From the NCBI GenBank assembly GCA_030760725.1, contig JASWHV010000004.1:55643136-55707135 (forward strand): 64,000 bases of DNA. Direction: 5' to 3'. The translations under genes were made by a program, and so were the position numbers. Origin of the DNA: Neostapfia colusana (Eukaryota; Streptophyta; Magnoliopsida; Poales; Poaceae). Each line of letters begins with the position of its first letter. Within the stretch, counting starts at the first letter, position 1. Shown one piece after another: positions 33,992 to 44,970 of this stretch. The notes under the pieces were generated by a model. It saw only the letters and a list, made by a program, of their open reading frames with translations. It was not told the origin of the DNA and ran no database searches.

Positions 33992-34827
33992 GTCTTCAGA
34001 ACTTGATTAACCCTCTCTGTGTGGCCATCTGTCTGAGGGTGGTAGGCGGAGCTTCTAATTAGTTTAGTACCCAAAGCAGCGTGCAACGGCTCCCAAAAGC
34101 GAGATACAAACAATGCACCTCGGTCTGAGACTATGGTCTTGGGTACGCCATGCAAGCATAGGATCCTGGCAATATATAACTCCGCATATCTGTTGGCATG
34201 TAAATGTGTATGCACGGGAATAAAGTGAGCCGACTTGGTTAGTCGGTCAACGATCACCCAAATGGAATTATGCTGGTTGGATGTTAGGGGTAATCCCACA
34301 ATGAAATCCATGCTCACATTTTCCCATTTCCATGCCGGGATCTTCAGGGGTTGCAACAGCCCTTATTTTCTCATATGATCAGCCTTCACTCGTCTACACG
34401 TATCACACTCGGATACATACTGCGCTACCTCCCGCCTCATCCGCGTCCACCAAAATTTCTTTTTCAAATCTTGGTAAATTTTGTTGCTGCCCGGATGATT
34501 GGAGTATTTAGACAAGTGAGCTTCATCGAGGATCTTTCTCCTCAGCTCCATATCTCGGGGTACGACTATGCGGTCATTGAACCATAGCGTCCCCTCATCA
34601 TCTTTCCCGAAACACTTGATCTCCCCATTGTCTATCCGTCTACGGAGATGTGCCATGACCTTATCAATCTTCTGAGCTGCAATGATGTCCTCCCTGATAG
34701 TAGGGATGAGGGCCAGGTTGTAGAGCGATCCATAAGGAACCAAGTATAAACTTGGGTCTTCCTCCTCCACCGGTGTAATGGTGAGGTTATGGACATGTGA
34801 TTTCCGACTCAGCGCGTCAGCGACCAC
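33985..34827 (-). pseudogene. Gy6 integrase zinc-binding domain and catalytic core
   Basis: It begins in the RNase H/integrase linker (VVADALSRKSHVHNL). Then come the HHCC zinc-binding domain (HPGSNKIYQDL, then CDTCRRVKADHM) and a TAA at 34357-34362 before GLLQPLKIPAWKW. The core follows, with MDFIVGLPL (Asp), VIVDRLTKSAHFIPV, VSDRGALF (Asp) and QTDGHTERVNQ (Glu). All three catalytic acidic residues are kept. The stop and the downstream frameshift inactivate it. Confidence 0.91.
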
Positions 34828-34860
34828 ATTCGCCTTGCCAGGGTGGTAGTGAATCTCAAT

Positions 34861-35094
34861 CTAATAATCTTTGATCAGTTCTAAGCACCACCTTTGCCTC
34901 ATGTTGAGCTCCTTCTGGGTGAAAATGTATTTCAAGCTCTTGTGGTCGGTGTAGAGATGCACCAAATTCCTCAGGAGATAGTGCCTCCACATTTTCAACG
35001 CCAGTACCACCGCAGCAAGCTCGATATAATGAGTCGGATAGTGCTGCTCATGGTTCCAAAGTTGGCGTGAGCCATATGCGACCACACGTCCTCC
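34861..35094 (-). pseudogene. Gy6 RNase H, C-terminal part
   Basis: Contains VVAYGSRQLWNHEQHYPTHY, IELAAVVLALKMWRHYLL and LYTDHKSLKYIFTQKELN. It is preceded by a TAG at about 35095 in place of the Gln after CVLM, and ends at a TAG at 34861 after ELIKDY. The first acidic residue (DVYCDAS) lies in the upstream reading frame block. Confidence 0.9.
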
Positions 35095-36930
35095 CTACAT
35101 CAACACGCAGCCGAGCCCAATATCGGACGCATCACAATAAACGTCGAAAAGCTTGGTTGTATCCGGTTGAGCTAAGACCGGGACTGTTGTGAGATGCTTC
35201 ACCAATGCTTGGAACGCTCGTTCCAACACCGTGTTCCAAACATATTTCATTCCCTTCTTCAGCAATTCTGTCATTGGCTTAGCGAGCTTGGAGAAGCTTG
35301 GAACGAATCTCTGATAGTATCCCGCTAACCCGAGGAAGCTTCTAACCTCATGAATTGAAGTGGGAGCTTTCCATTTCAGCACTTGCTCTATTTTGCTTGG
35401 GTCAACCTCAATTCCTTCCGCGGAGATGATATGTCCCAAGAATGGCACTGGGCTGATCCAAAACTCGCATTTGCTGAACTTGGCGTAGAGCTTGTGGTCT
35501 CGCAATCGTTGAAGAACAATCCTCAAGTGTTCGACATGTTCGGCTTCTGTCTTGGAGTAAACCAAGATATCATCGATGAACACCACCACGAACTTGTCCA
35601 GCTCCGGCATGAATACCGAGTTCATGAGATACATGAAATTGGCTGGAGCATTCGTGAGACCAAAAGACAAGATGAGATATTCATATAATCCATATCTCGT
35701 CGAGAAAGCCGTCTTCAGGATATCCTCTGCCCGGATCTTTATCTGGTGATATCCAGAGCGAAGGTCCATCTTGGAGAACACACTTGCACCCACAAGTTGA
35801 TCAAACAATATGTCGATGCGGGGCAGTGGGTACTTATTCTTGATGGTGACAGCGTTGAGCGGCCGGTAGTCCACACACAGCCTCAAGGTTTCATCCTTCT
35901 TCTTCACGAACAGCGCCGAGCATCCCCAAGGCGAGGAACTCGGCCTAACGAAACCCTTGCTCAACAGATCATTGAGCTGTTCCTTCAGTTCAGCCAGCTC
36001 GTTCGGAGCCATTTTGTATGGTCTCCGTGATATGGGCGTAGTCCCGGGTGCAAGTTTAATCTTGAACTCGACATCCCGCTCAGGTGGCATGCCCTGAAGA
36101 TCATCCGGGAACACGTCGGGGTACTCCCGGACTACGGGGATGTCCTCTAACTTGAGAGCTTCAGTATTATTGATTGCTGAAAGCTCCCGGACTGGATTAT
36201 CTAATATGAAGGACTGCGGACGGTGTAGTGGGGAGTGGAGGTGAACCATCCGTGATAAAGTTTCCAGGACAGCGCCATGGTAGCTTAGCCATGACATTCC
36301 TAAGATTGCATCAATCTTCTGCCCCTCAAGAATAATCATAGTGGTGGGGTATACCTTCCCACCTAAGCACAGGGGTGCTTTCGGAATCATCATAGTTGCT
36401 GAAATCTTTCCTCCCGGTGAACAGATCATATAAGAACACTCGGTTGGAAAGGCTTCCAGCTGATGCTTAACACAATATGATGCACTTATGAAATTGTGGG
36501 TTGCACCAGAATCAAATAATAGGATGATGGCTTGGTCATTGAGAGTAAACGTACCCGCCAGCACGTTGTCTCCTTCTGGGGCATCCTCATTGTCGAGGTG
36601 GCGAATGCCCCCAGTCCGCTGACCAACCTTCTTGACCAGAGGTCGGCCTCGAGCACCGCCCTGGAACTGGGCTTGCCCGCTGCTCTGCTGCCCCTGGAGA
36701 CAGTCCTTCGCGAAATGGCCCGCCTGGCCACACGTGAAGCAAGTGAAGCGGGTGGTCCTCCGCTGATCGGCGGACGGAAACCCGGGGCGCGTTGTGGTGG
36801 TGGAAACGCCCGGGGTGACATCTGCTGCTGCTTCTGTTGTTGCGGTCGCGGTGGTGGCATCGGCGGTCGGAACGGAGGTGACTGAAAAGAACGTCCCCCG
36901 AACCGCTGAGGTCACGCCGGTGGATGCCAC
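35095..36930 (-). CDS. pol: Gy6 zinc knuckle, protease, reverse transcriptase and start of RNase H (611 codons open)
   Basis: This is the longest intact frame in the window. In order: a low-complexity linker, the CCHC knuckle CFTCGQAGHFAKDC (about residue 65), and the protease active site LLFDSGATHNF (about 135) with MICSPGG and AILGMSWL. The RT runs from YPDVFPDDLQGMPPERD (about 265) through SSPWGCSALFV, LRLCVDYRPLN, GYHQIKIRAED and FIDDILVYS to FLGHIISAEG. The RNase H start is FDVYCDAS. It has no own ATG: it begins in the region of the gag frame end, and the true gag frame joins it by a frameshift just before the zinc knuckle. The catalytic residues are intact. Confidence 0.93.
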   Translation of the reverse strand: MASTGVTSAVRGTFFSVTSVPTADATTATATTEAAADVTPGVSTTTTRPGFPSADQRRTTRFTCFTCGQAGHFAKDCLQGQQSSGQAQFQGGARGRPLVKKVGQRTGGIRHLDNEDAPEGDNVLAGTFTLNDQAIILLFDSGATHNFISASYCVKHQLEAFPTECSYMICSPGGKISATMMIPKAPLCLGGKVYPTTMIILEGQKIDAILGMSWLSYHGAVLETLSRMVHLHSPLHRPQSFILDNPVRELSAINNTEALKLEDIPVVREYPDVFPDDLQGMPPERDVEFKIKLAPGTTPISRRPYKMAPNELAELKEQLNDLLSKGFVRPSSSPWGCSALFVKKKDETLRLCVDYRPLNAVTIKNKYPLPRIDILFDQLVGASVFSKMDLRSGYHQIKIRAEDILKTAFSTRYGLYEYLILSFGLTNAPANFMYLMNSVFMPELDKFVVVFIDDILVYSKTEAEHVEHLRIVLQRLRDHKLYAKFSKCEFWISPVPFLGHIISAEGIEVDPSKIEQVLKWKAPTSIHEVRSFLGLAGYYQRFVPSFSKLAKPMTELLKKGMKYVWNTVLERAFQALVKHLTTVPVLAQPDTTKLFDVYCDASDIGLGCVLM

Positions 36931-37837
36931 TGCTGTTCGGATGGTGTCCGATACACCATGCGGTACTTCTGGGGAGCGCCAACCCCACTGCTGGGTGGAG
37001 CGCTGCGCTTCCGCTGCTTAGCTGCCAATTCCCGCTGAGCGTCCTCTTGCATAATCGCGGCATTGACGAGGTCGTTGAAGGTGCCGCGATTCCACTGAAC
37101 GAGATGCGTCTTCATTTCGGGGTGTAACCCCCGATATAAATGCTCCCGCTTCTTCTCCTCGGTGGAGACGTAGTCTGACGCATATTGCGCCAGATGGTTG
37201 AAGGCACGGGAGTAGTCATGGGCACTCCTCCCGCCCTGCTTCAGTTCCAAAAATTGTTGGAACTTCCTCTTCATTATTCCGGGAGGAATATGATAGGCAC
37301 GGAACACCTCCCGGAATTCTTCCCACTCCACGGCATGGCCAGCAGAACGTGAGGCGACATAGTTCGCCCACCACGCACCAGCGGCACCGTGAAGCTGCTG
37401 CGCCGCGAACAGAGTCTTTTGCCGCTCCGTGCATTGGAGCAGCCCGAACTTGGACTCGATTGTCCGCAGCCAGTGGTCGGCCTCCAGTGCTTCTGCTTCT
37501 GTGAACATCGGAGGGTGCGTACTCATGAAGTCCGAGTACGACACATCACGGGGCTCACGAGGGCCCCTCTCTTGACGCCCCCCCAACTGGGACGTATTCT
37601 GCACAATCGTGCGGAGCAGGTCGGTCTGCTCCTTACGACCCCCACCAGTGCCGCTATCACATCCGCTAGAGTAAGCGGAGGCGGTGGTGGTGGTTGCTGC
37701 TGCGGGGTGCTGTCGTAGGCAGGTGGCTGGGAGTCATCGCCTCCCTGCTGGCTAGAGGCACCAACCTCGTGCGTGGTCCTAGTGCGAACTATCTGCAACC
37801 ATACGATAATAAATATCAGTCCCGCAACATAGTTCAT
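36912..37837 (-). pseudogene. gag: Gy6 gag, N-terminal and core part
   Basis: A possible ATG at 37837 leads into IVRTRTTHEVGASSQQGG and a proline run (PPPPPPLTLADVIAAL). A frameshift near 37640 then opens the core frame (36912-37604): SYSDFMSTHPPMFTEAEALE, ADHWLRTIESKFGLLQCTE, GAAGAWWANYVAS, EWEEFREVFRAYHIPPGIM, HLYRGLHPEMKTHLVQW. The core ends at a TGA after WHPPA; a TGA stands at the same homologous place in Gy8. The zinc knuckle follows in another frame. Co1 is inserted just upstream at 37911. Confidence 0.88.
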
Positions 37838-37906
37838 GCAGTCAAATAAATAGGTGTAAAACATAATGACAGTAACATGAGATACATCTCGGATGTAGAT
37901 AATGTA

Positions 37907-37911
37907 ATAAC
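37907..37911. repeat. Target-site duplication of Co1 (left)
   Basis: ATAAC, repeated at 44966-44970. Confidence 0.92.
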
Positions 37912-38340
37912 TGTAGGGAAATAGGCGATGCACTACTCTAGCAATTTGACCGTATCACCCAGGAAACATGCGAGTAAGAAGTTCATGGATCGTTACCACT
38001 AGACGCGCAGCGCAGCGGATCATAGATGCGCGTCGTAGCCGATCAGCGCAGCAGTAACAGCAGCGCCTCCTTGGAGTCCACACGTACAGGGAGGAACGCC
38101 GTGCGTCGGTGTCCTAGCACCGCCGCGCGACAGGGGTTTTGGCGGCTGGCCTGTGAAGGGCAGCGGCTGGGGCTGTTATGTGGTGGAGTGATCTGCCCCT
38201 AACCCTACCCCTCATATTTATAGGTGCGCTAATGGGCTTTTAGGTCATAGGCCCATTGGTACCCTAATTTCTTATGGATCAAATATCCATCAGGCCTTTA
38301 TCCGAACTGTTATGATTGCCTCTTGGGCATATCACCAACA
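37912..38340 (-). repeat. Co1 3' LTR
   Basis: 429 bp, plus-strand edges TGTAGGGAAATAGG and ATCACCAACA. Next to it, 38341-38351 is the polypurine tract (AAGTGGGAGAT on the minus strand). Confidence 0.93.
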
Positions 38341-38351
38341 ATCTCCCACTT
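38341..38351 (-). other. Co1 polypurine tract
   Basis: AAGTGGGAGAT on the minus strand, directly before the LTR start TGTTGG. Confidence 0.85.
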
Positions 38352-39268
38352 GCACTAGAGACAATCATATAGGCATGTTTTTCAATATTCCATCCCCTTA
38401 AGTGTGTGACCCGTTAGGTTCATGTACAGTCAGTTATGAATAAAAATCATTTTCAAACACAAGTCAGTAGAGGTACCTAGAAGGACATACTGACTCCCGA
38501 ATGTTCATAAAGATCATATCGGCTGAACCTAGATACATTCACATGCTAATTCCTTTGCCACACGATACCAGTCAAGCTCAAGGTGAGATACGTGCCATCC
38601 TTGTGATAGCTCGACCATTCACTCGATCAAATAGTGGATTCAATCTATGACTAACTTTTAGTCATAATGATTAACTCTTTAATCACTTTGGCATGACCAT
38701 GCACTTTCAATCCAACTATCTCGAGGGGCCCAGAGATATCTCTCCTGTTATTTTGGAGGGGCAAATCCCATCTTTATCCGCACACATATCATTCCATGCT
38801 TCATCATGTACCTGAAGACTATTTTTATGACCACCCAGTTACGGAGTAGCGTTTGATAGTTTCAAAGTGCACAACTACACATAGTGAGAAACAATGGCGA
38901 TCTCAGGTCTAAGAATCTAGCAGGTGTATCACTCAAGACCAACTGATGGCACATGTGTAAATAACAATCCCAACAGTGTCTCGGAATGGGTCTATCCAAC
39001 ACCATGTTCACTAACATGTGTTCACATTATTAATTTGATATCTCCATATCTATGATCCGTGAAACGTGATCATCAATTAATACATGTGCTAGTCTCCGTA
39101 CTATCATTATCTCATATAACGATGTAGACTAGGGATCATTTTGAGTAACATTATAATTAACAAAGAGTCTCACGAACAAGTCACATACTTGATGATCAAT
39201 GTGAATAATAGTTACTCAAATAGTACATAAACATAGCTATGACACAAGTCTCCCACTACACACTAGGA
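38352..39268 (-). other. Co1 3' untranslated region
   Basis: About 900 bases between the RNase H stop and the polypurine tract. I see no gene in it. A long 3' untranslated stretch is normal for this copia group. Confidence 0.7.
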
Positions 39269-39692
39269 TCACTGATGTAAGTATCTAATACCCATAGATC
39301 TCATGTGTGTCTCCTGCTTTGAATGTGGAAGAGGCTTTGTCAACGGATCTGCCATATTCAAATCCGTATGCACCTTGCATATATTCACATCACCTCGGTC
39401 AATAATCTCTCGAATCAGATGATCGCGTCGTAGTATATGTTTGGATCTTTTGTGTGATCTAGGCTCCTTTGCCTGTGCAATGGCTCCATTATTGTCGCAA
39501 TAGAGATCCACAGGTCCGGACGCACTAGGAACAACACCCGACTCAAAAAACAAATTTTCTGATCCAAACAGCTTCCTTTGCAGCTTCAGAAGCTGCAATA
39601 TACTCCGCCTCCGTCGTTGAATCTGCTACTGTGTCTTGCTTGGAACTTTTCCAGCTCACTGCCCCTCCATTGAGGCAGAACACAAAACCGGA
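39269..39692 (-). pseudogene. Co1 RNase H
   Basis: Copia-type RNase H end: VDLYCDNNGAIAQAKEP, KRSKHILRRDHLIREII, NICKVHTDLNMADPLTKPLP, then a natural-looking stop near 39269. The start of the domain is separated from RT by stops and frame changes at about 39600-39692. Confidence 0.88.
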
Positions 39693-40385
39693 TTACGATC
39701 TAGAGTCATCCTTGTCTGTTTGGAAGCTAGCATCGGTGTAACCTCTTACAACGAGCTCTTCTTCACCTCCAAACACTAGGAACACATCCTTAGTTCTTCT
39801 CAAGTACTTAAGAATGTTTTTGACAACTGTCCAATGAGCCTCACCATAATCTGATTGATACCAGCTCGTAACAATTAGAGCATAGGATACATCTGGGCGT
39901 GTACACAACATGGCATACATGATAGATCCAATAGCCGAAGCATAAGGAATCACTCTCATCCTTTTTTGCTCATCAGGCGTCGAAGGACAATGACTTTTTC
40001 TTAGAGTGATGCCATGTGACATTGGCAAGAAACCTTTCTTAGAATCTTGCATATTGAACCGATTCAATATCTTGTCAATATATGTGTCTTGGCTTAATCC
40101 AATTAACCTTTTAAATCTATCTCTATAGATCTTTATGCCCAAAATGTACGCTGCCTCTCCTAAATCCTTCATTGAGAAACTTTTCCTTAATGAGGATTTA
40201 ACAGCATCTAGTACTGGAATGTCATTTCCGATCAACAATATGTCATCTACATATAGGACCAGAAATATAAGTGCGCTCCCACTTACCTTCTTGTAAATAC
40301 AAGGTTCTTCCACATTCTTGATGAAACCAAACCCTTTGACCACTTCATCAAAACGTAGATTCCAACTCCGAGATGCTTGCTTCAA
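39693..40385 (-). pseudogene. Co1 reverse transcriptase, C-terminal part
   Basis: 230 codons: KQASRSWNLRFDEVVKGFGF, the catalytic LVLYVDDILLIGND, SMKDLGEAAYILGIKI, and the block YASAIGSIMYAMLCTRPDV typical of copia RT/RNase H junctions. The YVDD motif is intact. It is separated from the N-terminal part by stops and a frameshift at 40386-40555. Confidence 0.92.
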
Positions 40386-41038
40386 TCCATAGATGGACTT
40401 TTGAAGTTTGCATATTTTTCTAGCATTTTTAGGATCGACAAACCCTCAGGTTGTGTCATGTACACATCCTCAGTCAGACTCCAATTAAGAAAGGTTGTTT
40501 TGACATCCATCTGCCATATTTCATAATCAAAATATGCAGCAATTGCTAGGAGAATTCAAACAGACTTTAGCATAGCGACGGGCGAAAATGTTTCATCATA
40601 ATCAACACCTTGAATTTGTTTGAAACCTTTCGCCACCAATCGTGCTTTATAGATGTGAACTTTTCCATCCATATCAGTCTTTTTCTTGAAAATCCATTTG
40701 CAATCGATCGGTCTCACACCATCGATTGGATCAACCAAGTTCCAAACTTGATTCTCATGCATGGATTCTATTTCGGATTCCATGGCTCCAAGCCATTTCT
40801 CAGAGTTGGATCCCATTATTGCTTCAGTATAGGTCACAGGCTCATTATTGTCCAACAATACCATGTCCTGTGGTTCCGTGGTTAGGAGTGTCAACTTTTC
40901 AATTGCACGACATACCCTTGTAAACCATCGTGGGGCTGGTGTTTCATCAAGTGGTTGTACAACATCTTGTACATCCTGTATAGGATTAGAGGGTGCCGAA
41001 ACATTTTTAGTTATTTCTTGAATTTCTTCAAGATGCAC
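40386..41038 (-). pseudogene. Co1 reverse transcriptase, N-terminal part
   Basis: It carries the copia RT entry motifs EPVTYTEAIMGSNSEKWLGA, MESEIESMHENQVWNLVD, GVRPIDCKWIFKKKTD, YKARLVAKGFKQIQGVDYDE and TFSPVAM. It then breaks at KSV followed by a stop (40556). The continuation QMDVKTTFLN can be read in 40400-40520, with further stops. Confidence 0.9.
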
Positions 41039-41053
41039 CTTGCTCCCACTAAC

Positions 41054-41540
41054 TCATTTTGAGAGAAACTCTTTCTCCAAGAAGATACCATTGCGAGCAG
41101 TAAACACTTTACCCTCCATTTTATTATAAAAATAATATCCTTTGGTTTCCCTAGGATATCCTACAAAGAAGCATTTGTTTGATTTGGGAGTAAGTTTGTC
41201 TGACGTAAAACGTTTGACATAAGCATCACATCCCCAAACTTTGAGAAAAGACAATCCGGGACGTTTCCCGGTCCACATCTCATATGGTGTCTTCTCAACA
41301 GACTTAGTTGGGACTCTGTTTAGTGTAAACGCAGCAGTTTCAAGAGCATAAACCCCAAAAGGATAGTGGAAGATTAGTCTGACTCATCATCGACCTAACC
41401 ATGTATAACAAGGTTTGGTTCCTTCGCTCGGACACCCCATTCCATTGAGACGTTGCAGGTGGAGTCAACTGTGGAACAATTCCACATTGTTTTAAATGAT
41501 CATAAAATTCATGGCTCAAATATTCACCTCCACGATCAGA
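41054..41540 (-). pseudogene. Co1 integrase, C-terminal half
   Basis: After a TGA at 41538-41540 that replaces the Arg of RSDRGGEYL, the catalytic SDRGGEYLSHEF is followed by the QWNGVSERRNQTLL block with the catalytic Glu. A frameshift near 41355 precedes WTGKRPGLSFLKVWGCDAYV and KCFFVGYPRETKGYYFYN. A stop follows SK near 41054. The lesions make it inactive. Confidence 0.9.
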
Positions 41541-42560
41541 TCATAAAAGTTTAATTGTCTTGCCAAACTGATTTTGTACTTCATTCTGAAACTCTTTGAA
41601 CTTTTCAAAAGATTCAGACTTGTGCCTCATTAGATAGACATATCCATATCTACTAAAGTCATCGGTAAAAGTAATGAAATACTGAAAACCACCTCTAGCT
41701 ACCAAACTCATTGGTCCACATACATCAGTATGTATAAGTCCCAACAAGTCACTTGCCCTCTCACTTTGACCAGTGAAGGGTACTTTGGTCATCTTCCCAA
41801 GCAAACAAGACTCGCATGTGTCAAGTGATTCAAAATCAAATGAACTTAACAAACCATCTTTATGGAGTTTCTCAATGTGTTTCTCATTTATATGACCTAA
41901 GCGACAATGCCAAATTAAAGTGGGATTTAGATCATTTTGTCGAGCCCTTTTTGTATTAATGTTATAGACTGTTTTATCCTTAAGATCAAGAACATATAAT
42001 CCATTCACTAAAGGACATTGAGCATAGAAAATATTATTATAATAAATAGAACAACATTTGTTCTTTATTATAATCTCATAACCATTAACTTCTTCCAAAC
42101 ATGAAGATGATATAATGTTCTTGCTCAAAGAAGGAATGCAATAACAATTATTTAATTGCAAAACTAATCCTGAGGGTAATGACAAGTGATAAGTTTCGAC
42201 AGCTATGACATCAACCTTTGCTCCATTGCCGACCCGAACATCCAACTCGCCTTTTGCAAATCTTCTAGTCTCACTTAGACCCTGCAACGATTTGCAAGTG
42301 TGAATCATTGATCCGGTAACAAATACCCATGATTCACTAGAAGATGTAGCAATATTTATTTCTATAACATTTATACCTGAAGTGGAAGTCTCACTCCCTT
42401 TCTTCTTCTTATCCTCCAAGTACTTCTTGCAGTTCCTAGACCAATGCCCCTTAGCATGACAGTGGAAGCATTCATCATTAGGAGAAGGGCCTGATTTACC
42501 CTTTGGTTTTGAGCTTGAAGGCTCATTGGGAACCTTTCCCTTGCCTTTAGGATGCATCAC
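41541..42560 (-). pseudogene. Co1 zinc knuckle, protease and integrase N-terminal half
   Basis: 339 codons are open. In order: the CCHC knuckle CFHCHAKGHWSRNC, and the protease WVFVTGSMIHTC, where the catalytic Asp of the D-T/S-G motif is Val. The LPSGLVLQLNNCYCIPSLSK region follows, then the integrase zinc-binding HCRLGHINEKHIEKLHKDGL...CESC and the core start LIHTDVCGPM...YFITFTDDFSRYGYVYLM. The frame ends at the TGA noted for the next segment. Loss of the protease Asp alone would abolish maturation. Confidence 0.92.
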
Positions 42561-43221
42561 ACGCTTCCTCTTTTTTTTTCTCCTTTTGAACCATTATCAC
42601 ATGAGTGGTGTTTTTCTTAATGCTTTCCTCGGCTGTTTTAAGCATCCCATGCAATTCAGCCAACGTTTTCTCCATGCCATTCATTTGATAATTCAATATA
42701 AATGGCTCATAGCTCAGTGGGAGGGACTGGAGAATAACGTCAATAGCCACGTCATCCTTGAGTTCAGAACCAAGTTTGTCCAAAGTCTCAATGTAACCAA
42801 TCATCTTGATTACATGGGGACTGACCGGGCTACCTTCTGCCAGCTTGCATGAGAACAAGGACTTTGAGATGTTGTACCTCTCAGCCCTTGCTTGGTTCTC
42901 AAACATTCCACGTAGTCCCTAAATCATAGAATAAGCATCTTCAAGCTCATATTGTTTCTGTAGATCAGGGGACATTGTGGCAAGCATGAGGCAGCTTGTA
43001 TTAAGCGCATCATCGCAGTTCTTCTCATAAGTCCTGCGAGTTGCGGCGTTTGCATCATCGGAGAGGTCATTGGGGTATGGTTGCTCAAGAACATACTCAA
43101 TTTTCTCTTGCCTGAGAACAATTCTCAGGTTGCGGTACCAATCAATAAAGTTAGCTCCATTGAGCTTTTCTTTCTCAAGCACAGATCGCAAATTGAAACC
43201 GGAATTGTTACTAGCAGACAT
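42547..43221 (-). pseudogene. gag: Co1 gag
   Basis: The likely start is the ATG of MSASNNSGFNLRSV at 43221. Copia gag motifs include LNGANFIDWYRNLRIVL, EYVLEQPYPND, a TAG at about 42916-42918 before GLRGMFENQARAERY, LAEGSPVSPHVIKMIGYIET, LGSELKDDVAIDVILQSLP and MNGMEKTLAELHGML. It ends in KEKKKEEACDAS and a stop. The frame to the zinc knuckle is lost in the A-run at 42570-42578. Confidence 0.9.
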
Positions 43222-43248
43222 GATATACGATAGAATATAAATATGCAA

Positions 43249-44540
43249 GGTTTTAGCACTATGTTATGTATCAATCTTTTATTAACAGTTTAATAAAAGA
43301 CACCACCACTATATGAGCATCGTCCTCCCTCTAACGACATATAGTGGTCCAAGATCCATATTCACTATTTTCTAGTGAGCTTTGGCTTCACTGCTAGAAA
43401 ATTAGTGACATAGGTAAACAACCATTGTTAATCATATCTCTATATGATTCTTTTTTGTTGGGTGACATCCAATGCCCTGGCTCCCAACACTATGCCATAA
43501 AGCCCAAAACCGTTTTGATAGCTTTTGTTAAGTAAACCAATACTATGCATGCGAATGTCCAACATTCACCCTATTCATTATGATAGATGACGGTATTTTG
43601 ATTTAGCAAACCTACCATACAACGATCAAAACAACATAGGTGCAGCTATAGGTAAATGGCATCAAATACTCAACTTTTCCGAGGGAAGCTATTCTATCAT
43701 GACAAAACATCCACCATATGAAAAGCATGAAAAGAATAGTAAAACATCACAGGCATACGGTCATATCATATCTGTGAATAGTATGGCCTTTAGGATCATA
43801 GTGGTCTCCATCACCATGGTCCATCATGATCTACACCGCCATGTCTCCCTTCTTATGGTGATCACCATCGCCATCATGCTTGAGGTTTCTCAATGAATAT
43901 AAAAGAAGCTAATACATCTAATAGCTATCAAATAAATTACATGAGAGATCAGACATCACAGGACGACTCGCAGGTCGTTATACAATTATGTGACAACCTC
44001 AACCCGGTTGTGTTAAATTTGCAACACGCAGACTGCATGAATTTTACACACAGATCATCACATCACGTTTAGGGCATACCATTCACATCATTCCCTGCAA
44101 AAACAAGTTAAGCGTAGAACGATGTCTATCATGAAACAACGTAATGATGTCACTATAGCAGACAGCAACGGCGGTCCCGCTAACCAATTCTATGAAATCA
44201 CTATGAAAATCGCATCGAATTGATCAAATCCACCCAAATCTGAGCCATTCAGAATGCCTCAATTTTCATTATGACTGGTTATCCACGAGAAGATCGCGAC
44301 ACATGACCATGATCTGTTGGCTCAATCTGTTAGCTATGTACACTATTAGTCCCGATGGTGATTCCAGCCGGTAGGGACAGGTTGCGCACACAGAAGAGAA
44401 GGAGCACGAACTAATCCTTAGTCATATGATGGCAATCTACTCTAACCAGTTCCAAACCCCAAAACCTGAACTATAAAAATTCATCATATGGACTTGTCTG
44501 TAGTAGATCGCATCTATCCAGACCAAAAACTACGCAAGTC
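43249..44540 (-). other. Co1 leader between PBS and gag
   Basis: AT-rich with no gene seen. Long leaders are usual in this copia group. Confidence 0.7.
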
Positions 44541-44553
44541 GGCTCTGGTATCA
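44541..44553 (-). other. Co1 primer-binding site, two mismatches
   Basis: The minus strand reads TGATACCAGAGCC one base after the LTR. The initiator tRNA-Met complement is TGGTATCAGAGCC, so two transitions separate them. Confidence 0.7.
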
Positions 44554-44554
44554 C

Positions 44555-44965
44555 TGTAGGGAAATAGGCGATGCACTACTCTAGCAATTCGACCGTATCA
44601 CCCAGGAAACATGCGAGTAAGAAGGTCATGGATCGTTACCACTAGACGTGCAGCGCAGCGGATCGTAGATGCGCAGCAGTAACAGCAGCGCCTCCACGGA
44701 GTGCACACGTACAGGGAGGAACGCCGTGCGTCGGTGTGCTAGCACCGCGCGCGGGACAGGGGTTTCGGCGGCTTCCTGTGAGGGGCGGCGGCTGGGGCTG
44801 TTATGTGGTGGAGTGATCTGCCCCTAACCCTACCCCTCATATTTATAGGCGCGCTAATGGGCTTTTAGGTCACAGGCCCATTAGTACCCTAATTTCTTAT
44901 GGATCAAATATCCATCAGGCCTTTATCTGAATTGTTATGATTGCCTCTTGGGCATATCACCAACA
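44555..44965 (-). repeat. Co1 5' LTR
   Basis: 411 bp with the same edges as 37912-38340. It lacks an 18-base stretch present in the other LTR near 38025. Confidence 0.93.
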
Positions 44966-44970
44966 ATAAC
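44966..44970. repeat. Target-site duplication of Co1 (right)
   Basis: ATAAC, same as 37907-37911. Confidence 0.92.

Larger units (their letters stand above)
37912..44965 (-). mobile_element. Complete Ty1/copia element Co1
   Basis: 7054 bp, minus orientation, with LTRs of 429 and 411 bp that begin TGTTGGTGATATGCCC (minus strand) and end CCCTACA. Target duplication ATAAC. Gene order gag, protease, integrase, RT, RNase H, as in copia. The LTR start and protein motifs recall the Tork/Angela-type group of grasses; the exact lineage is uncertain. By eye about 20 substitutions and one 18-base gap separate the LTRs. Many stops and frameshifts are present. Confidence 0.94.

Noticed and set aside
38352..39268. 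A separate gene between Co1 RNase H and its 3' LTR
   Set aside because: No coding signal on either strand; a long untranslated stretch is normal there.
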